DNA from: an uncultured Pelagibacteraceae bacterium
GTDB lineage: Bacteria; Pseudomonadota; Alphaproteobacteria; Pelagibacterales; Pelagibacteraceae
NCBI GenBank assembly: GCA_902570785.1
Contig: CACFZK010000007.1
Coordinates: 1-64,000 of the forward strand
Reading direction: 5' to 3'
Length of the DNA stretch: 64,000 nt
In this document: in pieces, positions 45,588 to 54,857 of the stretch
Layout: each line of letters opens with the position of its first letter
Position numbering within the stretch: the first letter of the stretch is position 1
Notes under the pieces: generated by a model
Told to the model about the DNA's origin: nothing
The model's input: the letters and a program-made list of their open reading frames with translations, nothing else
Databases searched by the model: none
Translations under genes and position numbers: made by a program

Positions 45588-48167
45588 ATGAAATTTAAAA
45601 AATTAGAATTAGTCGGTTTTAAATCATTTTTTGACAGAACAACTTTTTTTATTCAAGAAGGTCTTACGGGAATAGTTGGCCCAAATGGGTGTGGAAAATC
45701 TAATATTGTTGAGGCTTTAAGATGGTGTATGGGGGAAACGTCTGCAAAAAGTATGAGGGGCTCTGGTATGGAAGATATAATATTTTCAGGAACATCAAAT
45801 AAGCCAGCAAAAAATATATCGGAAGTAAATATTACGATAGATAATTCACAAAAAGAGGGTCCAGGAAAATATTTGGATATGGAAGAAATAATAATCAAAA
45901 GAAAAATCGAACGTGAAAAAGGCTCAAAATACTTTATAAATGAAAAGGAAGTTAGAGCAAAAGATGTCCAGACTTTTTTTGCTGATCTATCTACTGGTGC
46001 CCATTCTCCATCTATAATAGGTCAAGGCAAAATTGGGATGATCGTTACAGCAAAACCTCAAGAGAGAAAGTCTGTTTTGGAGGAAGCTGCTGGAATCTCT
46101 GGAATACATATTAGAAGACATGAGGCAGAGACAAGATTAAATGCTGCAGAAAATAATTTAAAAAGAGCCGATGAATTAAAAAAACAACAAGAGAAACAAC
46201 TTGCAAATTTAAAAAAACAAGCGGAGGAGGCGACAAAATATAAAGAGATATCTGAAAAAATTAAAACCGTAGAAGCGGGACTTTTTTATTTAAAACTTCA
46301 AGAAATTGAAAATGAGACAGCTCAGGTGAAGGTAAAGCTTTCGGCAATTGATAACGAGGTTGGTTCAATTAAAAAGGTTATTGAAGAAAATAAAGAAATG
46401 GTAGAGGAAGAAAATCAAAAACTTGAGCCATTAAAAGATAAAAAGATTGAAAATTTATCCTCAATTCAAAAAATTAATTTGGAGATTTCTAGTTTAAATG
46501 AGAAAGAAAAAAGAGTTAAAGATTTAAACATAAAACTATTAAACAATATTAAAACAATTCAATCAGATCTTGAAAGAGAAAAAAGTATATCTCTTGATGC
46601 CTCTTTAAATGAAAAGAGAATCTTAGAAGAAAAAAACGAACTTTTAAAAACTGAAAGACAATTATTTGACATTGAAAAAAAATCAGAGATAGATCTAGAT
46701 TTATCAAGAAGTGAGCTTAAAGATCATCAAATCAAACTCGATGATTTTTTAGAAAAAAAACTGGAGTCTATTGATTTAAAAGAACAACTCAAAATTTTTA
46801 TTAAAATCGATGAAATAAATAAATCTGTAATAAGAAGTTTAGAGGATTCAAGATTAGATGAGGCGAACTCAGGATTAAAAAAAATTAATGAAATTTTACA
46901 AAATCAGATAAAAAATATTGAAGTTATAGATAGGAATGATTTGAGTATAAATGTAAAAGGTTTTATTGAGAATATAACGCTGTCACAAGAGAGATATGCA
47001 TCCTCATTTGGTAAAAACCAAACAATTAGAAGTGACTCTATAAAAAGAAAGGAAAGAATAAAAAATATTGATCAAGAATTAGAAAATTGGAAAGATCTAA
47101 AAGTTAATTCTGAAAAAATGATACTGGAGTTGAGTAATAGAATTAAAAAAGTTCAATTAGAGTTAGATGAAAACCAAAAGAATCCTGAACAAATTGCAAT
47201 TAATAAAGGACAGAATATTCAAAAACTTGAAAATACTGAAAAACAAAATAATGATTTAGAGATTGAAATAGAAAAAGTTGAAGCAAATTTTATCAAAGCA
47301 AATAACAAGCTTAGGGATATAGAGGAAAAATCTGTAGTTTTAAGAGAAAATAAAGCCAGACTAGAAGCTACCATAGAGGGCATTGATCAAAGAAAAATGG
47401 ATCTTATATATTTAGTAAAGAATGAATTAAAGTTAGAGAATATAAACAATTTATTGTCTATTTCTGATTTAAACAACGTTCCGAAACCACCATCATTAGA
47501 AGAACAAGAGGAAAAATTAAATAAATTCAAGAAAGATAGAGAGTCTTTGGGATCTGTTAATTTAAGAGCTGATGTAGAAACTGAAAAATATAAAACGACT
47601 ATAAAAAAAATGGAAGAAGACAGAGCTGATCTTGTATCTGCAATTGTAAAATTAAAGTCAAGTATTAATGAGTTAAATCAGAGGGGACGGGAAAGACTTT
47701 TAGATGCTTTTAATAAGGTGAATAGAAAATTTAATGAAGTTTTTACTAAACTCTTTAATGGAGGAAATGCTAAACTTGAATTAGTTGACTCTGAAGATCC
47801 TTTAGAGGCTGGATTGGAAATGTTAGTTTCCCCACCTGGAAAAAGATTGCAATCCATTACCCTTTTATCAGGTGGTGAGCAGGCTTTGACGGCTGTTTCC
47901 TTAATATTTGCAATTTTTTTAACCAATCCTTCACCTATTTGTATACTTGATGAGGTGGATGCACCTTTGGATGATGCAAATGTAACTAGATTTTGCTCTT
48001 TACTAGATCAGTTAATATCAATTACAAAAACTAAGTTTATAATAATAACGCACCATGCACTTACTATGTCAAAAATGAACAGGCTTTACGGCGTGACAAT
48101 GCCTGAAAAAGGCATTAGCAAACTTGTTGCTGTCGATTTACAAAAAGCAGAAGAATTGGTTGCTTAA
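45588..48167 (+). CDS. smc: chromosome segregation ATPase SMC, short form without recognisable hinge
   Basis: SMC organises and separates chromosomes with ScpA/ScpB. The N-terminal head has LVGFKSFFDRTTF and Walker A GPNGCGKSNIVEALRW (near residues 31-46), and the Q-loop region IIGQGKIGMIV. The C-terminal head has the signature LLSGGEQALTAVSLIFA (near 760) and Walker B ICILDEVDAPLDDANV (near 786). Between lie about 520 residues of mostly coiled coil. Length is 859 against the usual 1100-1200. The Gly-rich hinge domain expected in the middle is not recognisable; residues about 400-480 (helical, with VKGFIENITLS) take its place. Heads are intact, so the gene looks functional. Confidence 0.94.
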   Translation: MKFKKLELVGFKSFFDRTTFFIQEGLTGIVGPNGCGKSNIVEALRWCMGETSAKSMRGSGMEDIIFSGTSNKPAKNISEVNITIDNSQKEGPGKYLDMEEIIIKRKIEREKGSKYFINEKEVRAKDVQTFFADLSTGAHSPSIIGQGKIGMIVTAKPQERKSVLEEAAGISGIHIRRHEAETRLNAAENNLKRADELKKQQEKQLANLKKQAEEATKYKEISEKIKTVEAGLFYLKLQEIENETAQVKVKLSAIDNEVGSIKKVIEENKEMVEEENQKLEPLKDKKIENLSSIQKINLEISSLNEKEKRVKDLNIKLLNNIKTIQSDLEREKSISLDASLNEKRILEEKNELLKTERQLFDIEKKSEIDLDLSRSELKDHQIKLDDFLEKKLESIDLKEQLKIFIKIDEINKSVIRSLEDSRLDEANSGLKKINEILQNQIKNIEVIDRNDLSINVKGFIENITLSQERYASSFGKNQTIRSDSIKRKERIKNIDQELENWKDLKVNSEKMILELSNRIKKVQLELDENQKNPEQIAINKGQNIQKLENTEKQNNDLEIEIEKVEANFIKANNKLRDIEEKSVVLRENKARLEATIEGIDQRKMDLIYLVKNELKLENINNLLSISDLNNVPKPPSLEEQEEKLNKFKKDRESLGSVNLRADVETEKYKTTIKKMEEDRADLVSAIVKLKSSINELNQRGRERLLDAFNKVNRKFNEVFTKLFNGGNAKLELVDSEDPLEAGLEMLVSPPGKRLQSITLLSGGEQALTAVSLIFAIFLTNPSPICILDEVDAPLDDANVTRFCSLLDQLISITKTKFIIITHHALTMSKMNRLYGVTMPEKGISKLVAVDLQKAEELVA

Positions 48168-48174
48168 ATTTTTT

Positions 48175-48462
48175 ATGAGTGACTTGGAAGATTTTAAAAC
48201 TCGCCTTAAAATTGCAAAATCAAAATTGCAAAAAGATAAAACTAAAAATACTGATAAAAAAGGTATTTTTATCGGTAATGCATTTAAATTAGGAACCGAG
48301 TTAGTTGCTGCTGTTATAGTTGGGACAATTATTGGGTTTATTTTGGATAATTGGTTTGGTACTAAACCAATATTAATTATAGTATTTTTCTTTTTCGGAG
48401 CTGCTGCCGGGATTGTAAATGTAGTAAAAGCAGCAAGGAGAATGCAAAAGGATATAAAATAA
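48175..48462 (+). CDS. atpI: ATP synthase protein I (AtpI)
   Basis: AtpI is a small membrane protein that helps assemble the c-ring of ATP synthase or handle Mg2+. The protein of 95 residues has two membrane segments (AFKLGTELVAAVIVGTIIGFILD and PILIIVFFFFGAAAGIVNVV) with the family GTELVAAVIVGTxIGxxLD pattern and the FxxFGAAAGIxNV end. ATG 48175 is chosen over an upstream TTG in smc because it gives MSDLEDFKTRL, the usual N-terminus. It shares its stop base with the atpB ATG (TAATG). The call is good from order and sequence. Confidence 0.9.
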   Translation: MSDLEDFKTRLKIAKSKLQKDKTKNTDKKGIFIGNAFKLGTELVAAVIVGTIIGFILDNWFGTKPILIIVFFFFGAAAGIVNVVKAARRMQKDIK

Positions 48463-49196
48463 TGGCTACAAATCCAATGGAACAATTCAAAGTTCATAAA
48501 ATTGGTCCCGAAATTGAAATTTCAGGAATAAATTTATCTTTCACTAACGCAAGTCTTTTTATGGTAATAAGTGCAGGATTAATCCTGATATTACTTTTAT
48601 TTGGAACTAGAGAGAAAAAATTGGTTCCAGGTAAAATACAATTAATATCAGAAATACTTTACAATTTTATTGCAAAAATGATAAGTGACACGGCTGGAAA
48701 AAAAGCTAAACCTTTTTTTCCTTTTATATTTAGTTTGTTTGTTTTTATACTTTTTTGCAACATGGTAGGAATGTTGCCATACTCTTTTACTGTTACAAGT
48801 CATATAATAGTAACTTTAACTTTTGCTTTATTCATATTTATTGGCGTTACAATACTTGGATTTGTAATGCATGGATTTAAGTATTTAAGGATTTTTGTTC
48901 CTAGTGGTGTACCTATAGTTTTGTTGCCTATAATAAGCATTATAGAGATAATATCCTATCTGAGTAGACCAATAAGTTTATCAGTTAGACTTTTTGCAAA
49001 TATGATGGCCGGACATACTATGTTAAAAGTTTTTGGAGGTTTTGTAATTAGTCTTGGTTTAATCGGAGGTTGGCTACCATTAAGTTTTTCAGTTGCATTA
49101 ACAGGTTTAGAAATTTTAGTAGCATTTTTACAAGCTTATGTATTTGCGATTTTGACATGCATTTATTTAAACGATGCATTAAATTTACATCACTAA
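48462..49196 (+). CDS. atpB: ATP synthase Fo subunit a
   Basis: Subunit a forms the proton half-channels beside the c-ring. The 244-residue protein has about five to six membrane helices, FCNMVGMLPYSFTVTSHI, and the functional helix with the essential Arg in SLSVRLFANMMAGHTMLKVF (Arg near residue 177). The C-terminal GLEILVAFLQAYVFAILTCIYLNDAL is typical. It starts on the stop base of atpI, and atpE follows in the same message. The F1 genes are not in the window, as is usual for alphaproteobacteria, where Fo and F1 operons are separate. Confidence 0.97.
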   Translation: MATNPMEQFKVHKIGPEIEISGINLSFTNASLFMVISAGLILILLLFGTREKKLVPGKIQLISEILYNFIAKMISDTAGKKAKPFFPFIFSLFVFILFCNMVGMLPYSFTVTSHIIVTLTFALFIFIGVTILGFVMHGFKYLRIFVPSGVPIVLLPIISIIEIISYLSRPISLSVRLFANMMAGHTMLKVFGGFVISLGLIGGWLPLSFSVALTGLEILVAFLQAYVFAILTCIYLNDALNLHH

Positions 49197-49205
49197 CAAT
49201 AAAAA

Positions 49206-49211
49206 AGGAGG
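49206..49211 (+). promoter_or_regulatory. strong Shine-Dalgarno site before atpE
   Basis: A perfect AGGAGG lies four bases before the atpE ATG. Few other starts in the window show such a site, so high translation of subunit c, which is needed in many copies per complex, is likely. Confidence 0.75.
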
Positions 49212-49215
49212 AAAC

Positions 49216-49443
49216 ATGGAACTAGAGGCAGCAAAAATGATCGGGGCAGGTCTTGCCGCAATTGCTTTGGCTGGAGCTGGAGTTGGTATCGGAATAATTT
49301 TTGGAAATTATCTATCCGGTGCTATGCGAAATCCATCTGCAGCCCAAAAACAATTCCCAAATTTACTTTTGGGATTTGCATTGGCTGAGGCTACTGGTCT
49401 TTTTGGATTAGTAGTAGCTTTAATAATACTTTTTGCTTTTTAA
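49216..49443 (+). CDS. atpE: ATP synthase Fo subunit c
   Basis: Subunit c makes the rotating ring that carries protons. The 75-residue protein has two membrane helices: IGAGLAAIALAGAGVGIGIIFGNYLSGAMRNPSA (Gly/Ala-rich, then the polar RNPSA loop) and PNLLLGFALAEATGLFGLVVALIILFAF, where the proton-binding Glu is in FALAEATGLF (near residue 58). No Na+-type ligand set (Gln in helix 1 with ES/T in helix 2) is seen, so it is a proton ring by inference. It is preceded by an unusually strong Shine-Dalgarno site and followed by subunit b'. The call is secure. Confidence 0.97.
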   Translation: MELEAAKMIGAGLAAIALAGAGVGIGIIFGNYLSGAMRNPSAAQKQFPNLLLGFALAEATGLFGLVVALIILFAF

Positions 49444-49450
49444 AAAAAGT

Positions 49451-50029
49451 ATGAAGAAGTTTTTTGCTTTATTAACATTTCTCTCAACTTGGGAGACAAA
49501 CATTCATTCAGCTGAGGCAGGCATGCCTCAGCTCGATCCAGAATATTGGTTTTCACAAATATTTTGGCTAATAATTGTTTTTATAACAATTTATATCTTA
49601 ATATCAAAAATTTTTATTCCAAAAATAAAAGGCAGTATTGATATGAGAGAAGATAAAATTAGAAAAGATTTAGAAGAAGCAAAAACTTTTAAAGAACAGG
49701 CAGAATTAAAATTGAAGGAGTATAATAGCTTGATGGAAACTGCAAAACTAGATGTTAAAAAAATAACCTCAAAAAGTAGACAAAAATTAAACGAGGATAT
49801 GCAAATTAAAAAAGAACAAATTCAAAAAAAAATTGATGCTGAAATTTCAAACGCAGGGATAGAAATTAAAAAACTTAAAAATGATTCTTTCGATAAAGTA
49901 AATTTAATTTCACAAGACATTGTATCAAATTTAGTGAAGGATATATTTGGTGAAGATTTAAATAAAAGTAGCATTGAAGCTTCTGTTTCACAAACAATTA
50001 AAGAATACGAAAGAGATAAACAAAAATGA
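49451..50029 (+). CDS. atpG: ATP synthase Fo subunit b'
   Basis: Alphaproteobacteria carry two b-type stalk subunits, b' and b. This one, of 192 residues, has a hydrophobic start and then MPQLDPEYWFSQIFWLIIVFITIYILISKIFIPKI, the typical b' membrane helix, followed by a long charged coiled coil (DMREDKIRKDLEEAKTFKEQAELKLKEYNSL...). ATG 49451 is chosen over TTG 49433. The short sequence before MPQLD (residues 1-23, ending HSAEAG) may be a cleaved leader. It overlaps the next gene by four bases. The symbol follows common usage for b' (atpG or atpF2). Confidence 0.9.
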   Translation: MKKFFALLTFLSTWETNIHSAEAGMPQLDPEYWFSQIFWLIIVFITIYILISKIFIPKIKGSIDMREDKIRKDLEEAKTFKEQAELKLKEYNSLMETAKLDVKKITSKSRQKLNEDMQIKKEQIQKKIDAEISNAGIEIKKLKNDSFDKVNLISQDIVSNLVKDIFGEDLNKSSIEASVSQTIKEYERDKQK

Positions 50030-50520
50030 TAGATGCAACATTTTGGGTGGCAATTTCTTTCTTACTTTTTATAGTTTTGCTTTTTTACTTTAAAGTTCCA
50101 CAAAAAATTGATCAATCTTTAAATGAAAACATAAAAGTAATTAAAGGTGAAATTGAACATGCGGAAAAACTTAAAGATGAGGCAAAAAATATTTTGAGTG
50201 ATTATGACTCAAAAGTAAGTAAATCTAAAATTGAAATTAAAAAAATGTTAGAAGATGCAGAAAAACAAGCTGAGCAAAATATCATAAAGACAAATGAAGA
50301 ATTCCACGTTGTAATTGAGAATAGAAAAAAGACAGCAGAAGATAAAATTAAACAAATGAAATTACAAGCTATCAGGGATATAAAAAATTCTGCTGTAGAG
50401 ATAGCAGTTAACTCGGTTGAGAAAATCATTAAAAATTCTATTGATAAGAAAAAGCTCGATAAAATTTATATTTCAAGCGTCGATGAGGCAAAAAAAATTT
50501 TAAAAAACAAATCAATCTAG
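50026..50520 (+). CDS. atpF: ATP synthase Fo subunit b
   Basis: This 164-residue protein is the second peripheral-stalk subunit. A short N-terminal membrane helix (DATFWVAISFLLFIVLLFYFKVP) is followed by a charged coiled coil (EHAEKLKDEAKNILSDYDSKVSKSK...) and a C-terminal helical part that would meet the delta subunit. The b' subunit gene overlaps it by four bases. It ends the ATP synthase group; the crtI gene starts only 16 bases further in the same direction, without a visible terminator. The call is secure from order and sequence. Confidence 0.93.
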   Translation: MIDATFWVAISFLLFIVLLFYFKVPQKIDQSLNENIKVIKGEIEHAEKLKDEAKNILSDYDSKVSKSKIEIKKMLEDAEKQAEQNIIKTNEEFHVVIENRKKTAEDKIKQMKLQAIRDIKNSAVEIAVNSVEKIIKNSIDKKKLDKIYISSVDEAKKILKNKSI

Positions 50521-50536
50521 CGTAAGATCCATACAT

Positions 50537-52003
50537 ATGACAAAAAAAGTTATTGTTGTCGGGTCAGGTTTTGGTGGTCTTGCCTCTGCTATAAGATTAA
50601 AAGCAAAGGGTTATGACGTTACTTTAATCGAAAAACATCCTGATTTAGGTGGACGAGCTAGAGTTTTTAAAAAAGGAAGTTTTACTTACGACGGTGGCCC
50701 AACAGTAATAACTGCCCCTTATCTTTTTGAAGAGTTATTTTCATTATTTAATAAAAAAATTTCAGACTATGTGAAAATTGTTCCATTGGATTTATGGTAC
50801 CGTTTTGTATTTAGTGATGGAAAAACTTTTGATTACTCGGGTAATGAAAATTCAATGGAGCGTGAAATAAAAAAATTTTCTGATAAAGATTTCAAGGGAT
50901 ACGGTCAATTAGTTAACTTTACAGAGAAAATTTTTAATAAGGGTTTTACAGATTTATCTGATAAACCTTTCAACAATTTATCATTTATGCTTAAACAGAT
51001 ACCGGCTCTATTAAAACTGAAAAGCTATAAATCTGTTTATAAATTGGTTTCAAATTATATATCTAACGAAAATTTAAGAAGAGTATTTAGCATGCATCCA
51101 CTTTTAGTTGGTGGTAATCCTTTTACTACAACTTCAATATATACACTTATTCTATTTTTGGAAAAAAAATGGGGAATCCACTATTCAATGGGTGGTACTG
51201 GTAACGTGGTAAAAGCACTAGAAAAATTGATGTTGGAGGAAGGGATTAAAATTATTAAAAATGCAGAGGTTACTGAGATAATTACAGAAAAAGAAAATGT
51301 TAAGTCTGTAAAGATAAATAATTCAAAAGTTATTGAATGTAATTACATAGTGTGTAACTCGGATCCGCCTAATGTTTATAAAAATTTAATTAAATCTAAA
51401 AATAATTATGGTTTTTTATTTAAACAAAAAATGCAAAGAATGGATTATTCTATGGGGCTTTTTGTTTATTATTTTGGATCTAAAATAAAATATAAAAATG
51501 TAGCTCATCATACGATTTATTTCGGAAAGACTTATGAAAAACATTTAAAGAAAATCTTTGAAAATAAAGTTCTTTCAGAAGATATAAGTTATTACTTACA
51601 CCGGCCATCTGCGACTGATCCTAATATGGCCCCAGAGGGTCAAGATGCTTTTTACGTATTAGTTCCTGTTCCAAATAATTTATCTAATATAAATTGGTCT
51701 AATGAAGGAGAAAGGTTCAAAAATTTAGTTTTAGACAAAATGAATAAAACTGTTTTGCCAGATATTAAAGAGAATGTAGTCAGTGACTTTTACCTCACAC
51801 CTGATTATTTTGAAAAAGACCTAGCAACCTTGCACGGTTCAGGGTTTTCAATTCAACCAAAATTCTCTCAATCAGCTTACTTTAGATTTCATAATCAATC
51901 AGAAATTTTTAAAAATTTATATTTTGTTGGTGCTGGAACACATCCTGGTGCTGGGATGCCAGGTGTAATCTCGTCAGCTAAAGTCTTGGATAAATTTTTA
52001 TAA
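50537..52003 (+). CDS. crtI: phytoene desaturase CrtI
   Basis: CrtI introduces double bonds into phytoene to form lycopene. The 488-residue flavoprotein starts with the dinucleotide motif VIVVGSGFGGLASAIRLKAKGYDVTLIEKHPDLGGRARVF and YDGGPTVITAPYLFEELF, includes GGTGNVVKALEKLMLEEG, and ends with the family signature NLYFVGAGTHPGAGMPGVISSAKVL. Length is normal. It opens the carotenoid group crtI-crtB-crtY-blh directly behind the ATP synthase Fo genes. Its stop shares a base with the crtB ATG. How many desaturation steps it does is inferred from the lycopene cyclase downstream. Confidence 0.95.
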   Translation: MTKKVIVVGSGFGGLASAIRLKAKGYDVTLIEKHPDLGGRARVFKKGSFTYDGGPTVITAPYLFEELFSLFNKKISDYVKIVPLDLWYRFVFSDGKTFDYSGNENSMEREIKKFSDKDFKGYGQLVNFTEKIFNKGFTDLSDKPFNNLSFMLKQIPALLKLKSYKSVYKLVSNYISNENLRRVFSMHPLLVGGNPFTTTSIYTLILFLEKKWGIHYSMGGTGNVVKALEKLMLEEGIKIIKNAEVTEIITEKENVKSVKINNSKVIECNYIVCNSDPPNVYKNLIKSKNNYGFLFKQKMQRMDYSMGLFVYYFGSKIKYKNVAHHTIYFGKTYEKHLKKIFENKVLSEDISYYLHRPSATDPNMAPEGQDAFYVLVPVPNNLSNINWSNEGERFKNLVLDKMNKTVLPDIKENVVSDFYLTPDYFEKDLATLHGSGFSIQPKFSQSAYFRFHNQSEIFKNLYFVGAGTHPGAGMPGVISSAKVLDKFL

Positions 52004-52866
52004 TGAGTACAAAAAATTATTTATCAATTTATGCTAAATCATTCAATTGGTCTGGATTTTTTTTGCCAAAAAAAATTTATACTAAATGCTCAAAATTATA
52101 TGACTTTTGTAGAACGGTAGATAATATTGCTGATCAGGAAGCCAGTTTGGAGCACAAAAAAAAAGAATTCATAAAATTTAGAAATAATTTTGAAAATAAA
52201 GATTTTAAAAATGAAATAATTAGGAATATGTGGGAATTAATTGATGAATTTAATATATCCCAAAAAATAGTTGCTGATCTATTTGATGGTGTAGAATCTG
52301 ATATTAAAGAAGAAGTCAAAATCAAAAATGAGAAAGAATTGTTAATTTATTCATACAGAGTTGCAGGAACTGTTGGTCTTATGATGGCAAAAATTTTTAA
52401 TATTAAAAAAAAAGAAAGCCTTCAAAGAGCTATATATCTAGGAATTGCTATGCAGCTAACTAATATTGCTAGAGATGTAATCGAAGATGAAAAAAAAAAT
52501 AGGGTTTATTTGGTTAATTACACAAAAGATAAATTAATAAATATAAAAAAAATTATTTATAGTGCTGATACTTTTTACAACAGTTCTTTTGTCGGTATAA
52601 AAGATATCCCTCTGAGTTGTCGTTTTTCAATAATTGTAGCTAGACGAGTTTACAGACAAATTGGAAAAAAAATATTTAATATAAAAGATATAAATACTTA
52701 TAGAACAGCTGGAAAAATTTATGTTTCGAATTTTGGAAAAATTGTACAGACAATCTTTTCTTTATTTGATTTTATTATACTTTTTTTTTCAAGTCCGAAA
52801 AAACTAGAAAAAGAATATGAATTTAATTTAATTAATGAGGATATAAGTTTAAATGAAAGAATTTGA
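52003..52866 (+). CDS. crtB: phytoene synthase CrtB
   Basis: CrtB joins two geranylgeranyl diphosphates into phytoene. The 287-residue protein has the isoprenoid-synthase Asp-rich motifs: YDFCRTVDNIADQ near residue 29 (DxxxD) and LTNIARDVIEDEKKNRVYL near residue 151 (the second, RDVxED). The SYRVAGTVGLMMAKIF helix is typical. It starts on the last base of crtI (TAATG) and overlaps crtY by 14 bases. The substrate GGPP must come from a crtE/ispA-type gene outside the window. The call is secure. Confidence 0.95.
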   Translation: MSTKNYLSIYAKSFNWSGFFLPKKIYTKCSKLYDFCRTVDNIADQEASLEHKKKEFIKFRNNFENKDFKNEIIRNMWELIDEFNISQKIVADLFDGVESDIKEEVKIKNEKELLIYSYRVAGTVGLMMAKIFNIKKKESLQRAIYLGIAMQLTNIARDVIEDEKKNRVYLVNYTKDKLINIKKIIYSADTFYNSSFVGIKDIPLSCRFSIIVARRVYRQIGKKIFNIKDINTYRTAGKIYVSNFGKIVQTIFSLFDFIILFFSSPKKLEKEYEFNLINEDISLNERI

Positions 52867-53914
52867 CTATATAATTATTGGTGGTGGATGTGCAGGTCTG
52901 TCTTTAGCTTATGAATTGGATCTTCATCAAAAACTAATTAGTAAAACATTGGCGATCGTTGAGCCAAGAAAAGAATATTTGAGAGATAAAACTTGGTCTT
53001 TTTGGAAAGTCAGTCCTCATAACTTCGAAGATTGTGTGAAGAAGAATTGGAAGGAGTTTTCAATAAAAAATTCTTCAAATTCAAGAATTATTAAATGTGA
53101 TAATTTCCCTTATCAAAGTATAGATAGTGGTCTTTTTTATAAAAAAATTATTAATAAATTAAATAAAAATAAGAATATTAGTTTTTTTAAAAATATTAAT
53201 GATTTAAATATAAATAATGCTTTTATATTTAATAGTGTACCATCGTTAAAAAATACAAGTTCAAATCTTTGGCAACATTTTTATGGTGTTGAAATTGAAA
53301 CTGATCAGGATTTTTTTAATGATAGAACTGTAGATTTAATGGATTTTAATTGTGACCAAAGAAATAATGTTCATTTTTTTTATGTTCTCCCATTTGATAA
53401 AAATAAAGCAATGATTGAGACTACATGGCTATCTAAAGAGGATCTGTCACTTAAAGATTACGAGGCACAAATCAAAAATTACATTAATCATTTAGGTATT
53501 AAGAATTATAAAATCACCTATAAAGAGGAGGGTGCAATTCCTCTTTTTTACCCTATTTATAAAAAAGAAAAGAATAAAATAAATATTGGTACAGCTGGTG
53601 GTATGACACGCTTAAGCACTGGCTATACTTTTTTAAATATTCAGGAACACAGTAAATTTATACGGAAAAATTTAGACAATATAAAAAGAGCTAATAAATA
53701 TGAGTTAAAAAATAAATATAAATTTTTAGATAAAGTGTTTTTAAAGGTTTTAAAAAAAAATCCAGATAAAATGCCAAATATATTTGACAAAATTTTTAGT
53801 GGATACACCGACTCTGCTATAAAATTTTTATCAAATAAAAGTAATATTATTGAGGATATGACTATAATTTTAAAAATGCCAAAATGGTTATTTATAAAAT
53901 CAATTTTTAATTAG
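52853..53914 (+). CDS. crtY: lycopene beta-cyclase CrtY
   Basis: CrtY closes both ends of lycopene into beta-rings, giving beta-carotene. The 353-residue protein begins with the FAD/NAD-binding YIIIGGGCAGLSLAYEL, has RDKTWSFWKVSP (the conserved WSFW region), DLMDFNCDQRNNVHFFYVLPFDKNKAMIETTWLS (the cyclase motif region) and GTAGGMTRLSTGYTFLNIQ, all typical of bacterial CrtY. It overlaps crtB by 14 bases and precedes blh by four. Product beta-carotene is the substrate for Blh. The call is good. Confidence 0.93.
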   Translation: MKEFDYIIIGGGCAGLSLAYELDLHQKLISKTLAIVEPRKEYLRDKTWSFWKVSPHNFEDCVKKNWKEFSIKNSSNSRIIKCDNFPYQSIDSGLFYKKIINKLNKNKNISFFKNINDLNINNAFIFNSVPSLKNTSSNLWQHFYGVEIETDQDFFNDRTVDLMDFNCDQRNNVHFFYVLPFDKNKAMIETTWLSKEDLSLKDYEAQIKNYINHLGIKNYKITYKEEGAIPLFYPIYKKEKNKINIGTAGGMTRLSTGYTFLNIQEHSKFIRKNLDNIKRANKYELKNKYKFLDKVFLKVLKKNPDKMPNIFDKIFSGYTDSAIKFLSNKSNIIEDMTIILKMPKWLFIKSIFN

Positions 53915-53918
53915 AATT

Positions 53919-54857
53919 ATGAAAAGTATTTACGGTAAACATTCATTTTATTTTTCTGCTTTGACAATAATTTTTTCAGTCGTTGTATTAATTTTTGGTA
54001 AAAATTTTGAATTTTCTAATCAATCAATTGTTCCTTTTTTATGTCTCTTTTTAATTTTATCTGTTGGAATATCGCATGGAGCTTTGGATAACTACAAAGC
54101 AAATAAGATTTTAAAAATTTACAATATTGATAATAAATTAGTGTTTTATTTCTCTTATATTTCTACTTCAATTTTAATCATTTTATCTTGGATATTTTTT
54201 TCTCTGATAACTCTACTAGCTTTTTTGTTAATTGCTTCTTACCATTTTGGGAGGGAAGACACATCTTTTTTAATTAAAAAAAATTCAAGTTTTGATCAAC
54301 TTATATATTTGGTGAAAGGTTCTCTAATTATATTCTCACCCCTGTTCTTTCATACTGATGAAACTTTAAAAATATTTGAAACATTGCTTATAAATAATAA
54401 TTTTTTGATTTTTATAAAAAATGAACATTGGGTAATTAATGTTTGTCTAATACTTAATTTTTTAGGCTATTTATACTTTGTGTTTAGAAATAATTTCGAT
54501 AATTTTCAAATTTTATTTTTAGATTTACTTTTAATTCTTCTTATTAATTTTGCTTTTTCACCTTTATTGGCTTTTACTATTTACTTTTGTTTTTTACACT
54601 CAATAAGGCATATAATTTCTATTGTTCTTGAATTGGATCAAGCTAATTTTTCAAATGGAATCAAATTGTTTATTAAAAAAGCTCTACCATTAACAATCAT
54701 AACTGCAATATTATACTTATTGGCAGTATTTTTTATTGCAAACTTTTATGGATTTAATACTGCAATTATGCAAGTTATTTTTATTGGTTTGGCCTCTCTT
54801 ACATTCCCGCATATATTACTTGAGTACTTGATTGAAAAAAATGAAACAAAAAATTAA
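53919..54857 (+). CDS. blh: beta-carotene 15,15'-dioxygenase Blh/Brp
   Basis: Blh cuts beta-carotene into two retinals, the chromophore of proteorhodopsin. The 312-residue membrane protein has about eight hydrophobic segments and the family's conserved His in LSVGISHGALDNYKANKI, IASYHFGREDTSF and FCFLHSIRHIISIVLEL, the presumed iron ligands. It ends the crtI-crtB-crtY-blh group; ispH starts inside its last 17 bases. No rhodopsin gene is in this window, so the pump itself must be elsewhere or absent. The family call is strong; retinal for a rhodopsin is inference. Confidence 0.92.
   Translation: MKSIYGKHSFYFSALTIIFSVVVLIFGKNFEFSNQSIVPFLCLFLILSVGISHGALDNYKANKILKIYNIDNKLVFYFSYISTSILIILSWIFFSLITLLAFLLIASYHFGREDTSFLIKKNSSFDQLIYLVKGSLIIFSPLFFHTDETLKIFETLLINNNFLIFIKNEHWVINVCLILNFLGYLYFVFRNNFDNFQILFLDLLLILLINFAFSPLLAFTIYFCFLHSIRHIISIVLELDQANFSNGIKLFIKKALPLTIITAILYLLAVFFIANFYGFNTAIMQVIFIGLASLTFPHILLEYLIEKNETKN

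Noticed and set aside
50537-54857. Proteorhodopsin gene linked to the crt-blh group
   Set aside because: No seven-helix protein with a retinal-binding Lys motif is encoded here or elsewhere in the window.
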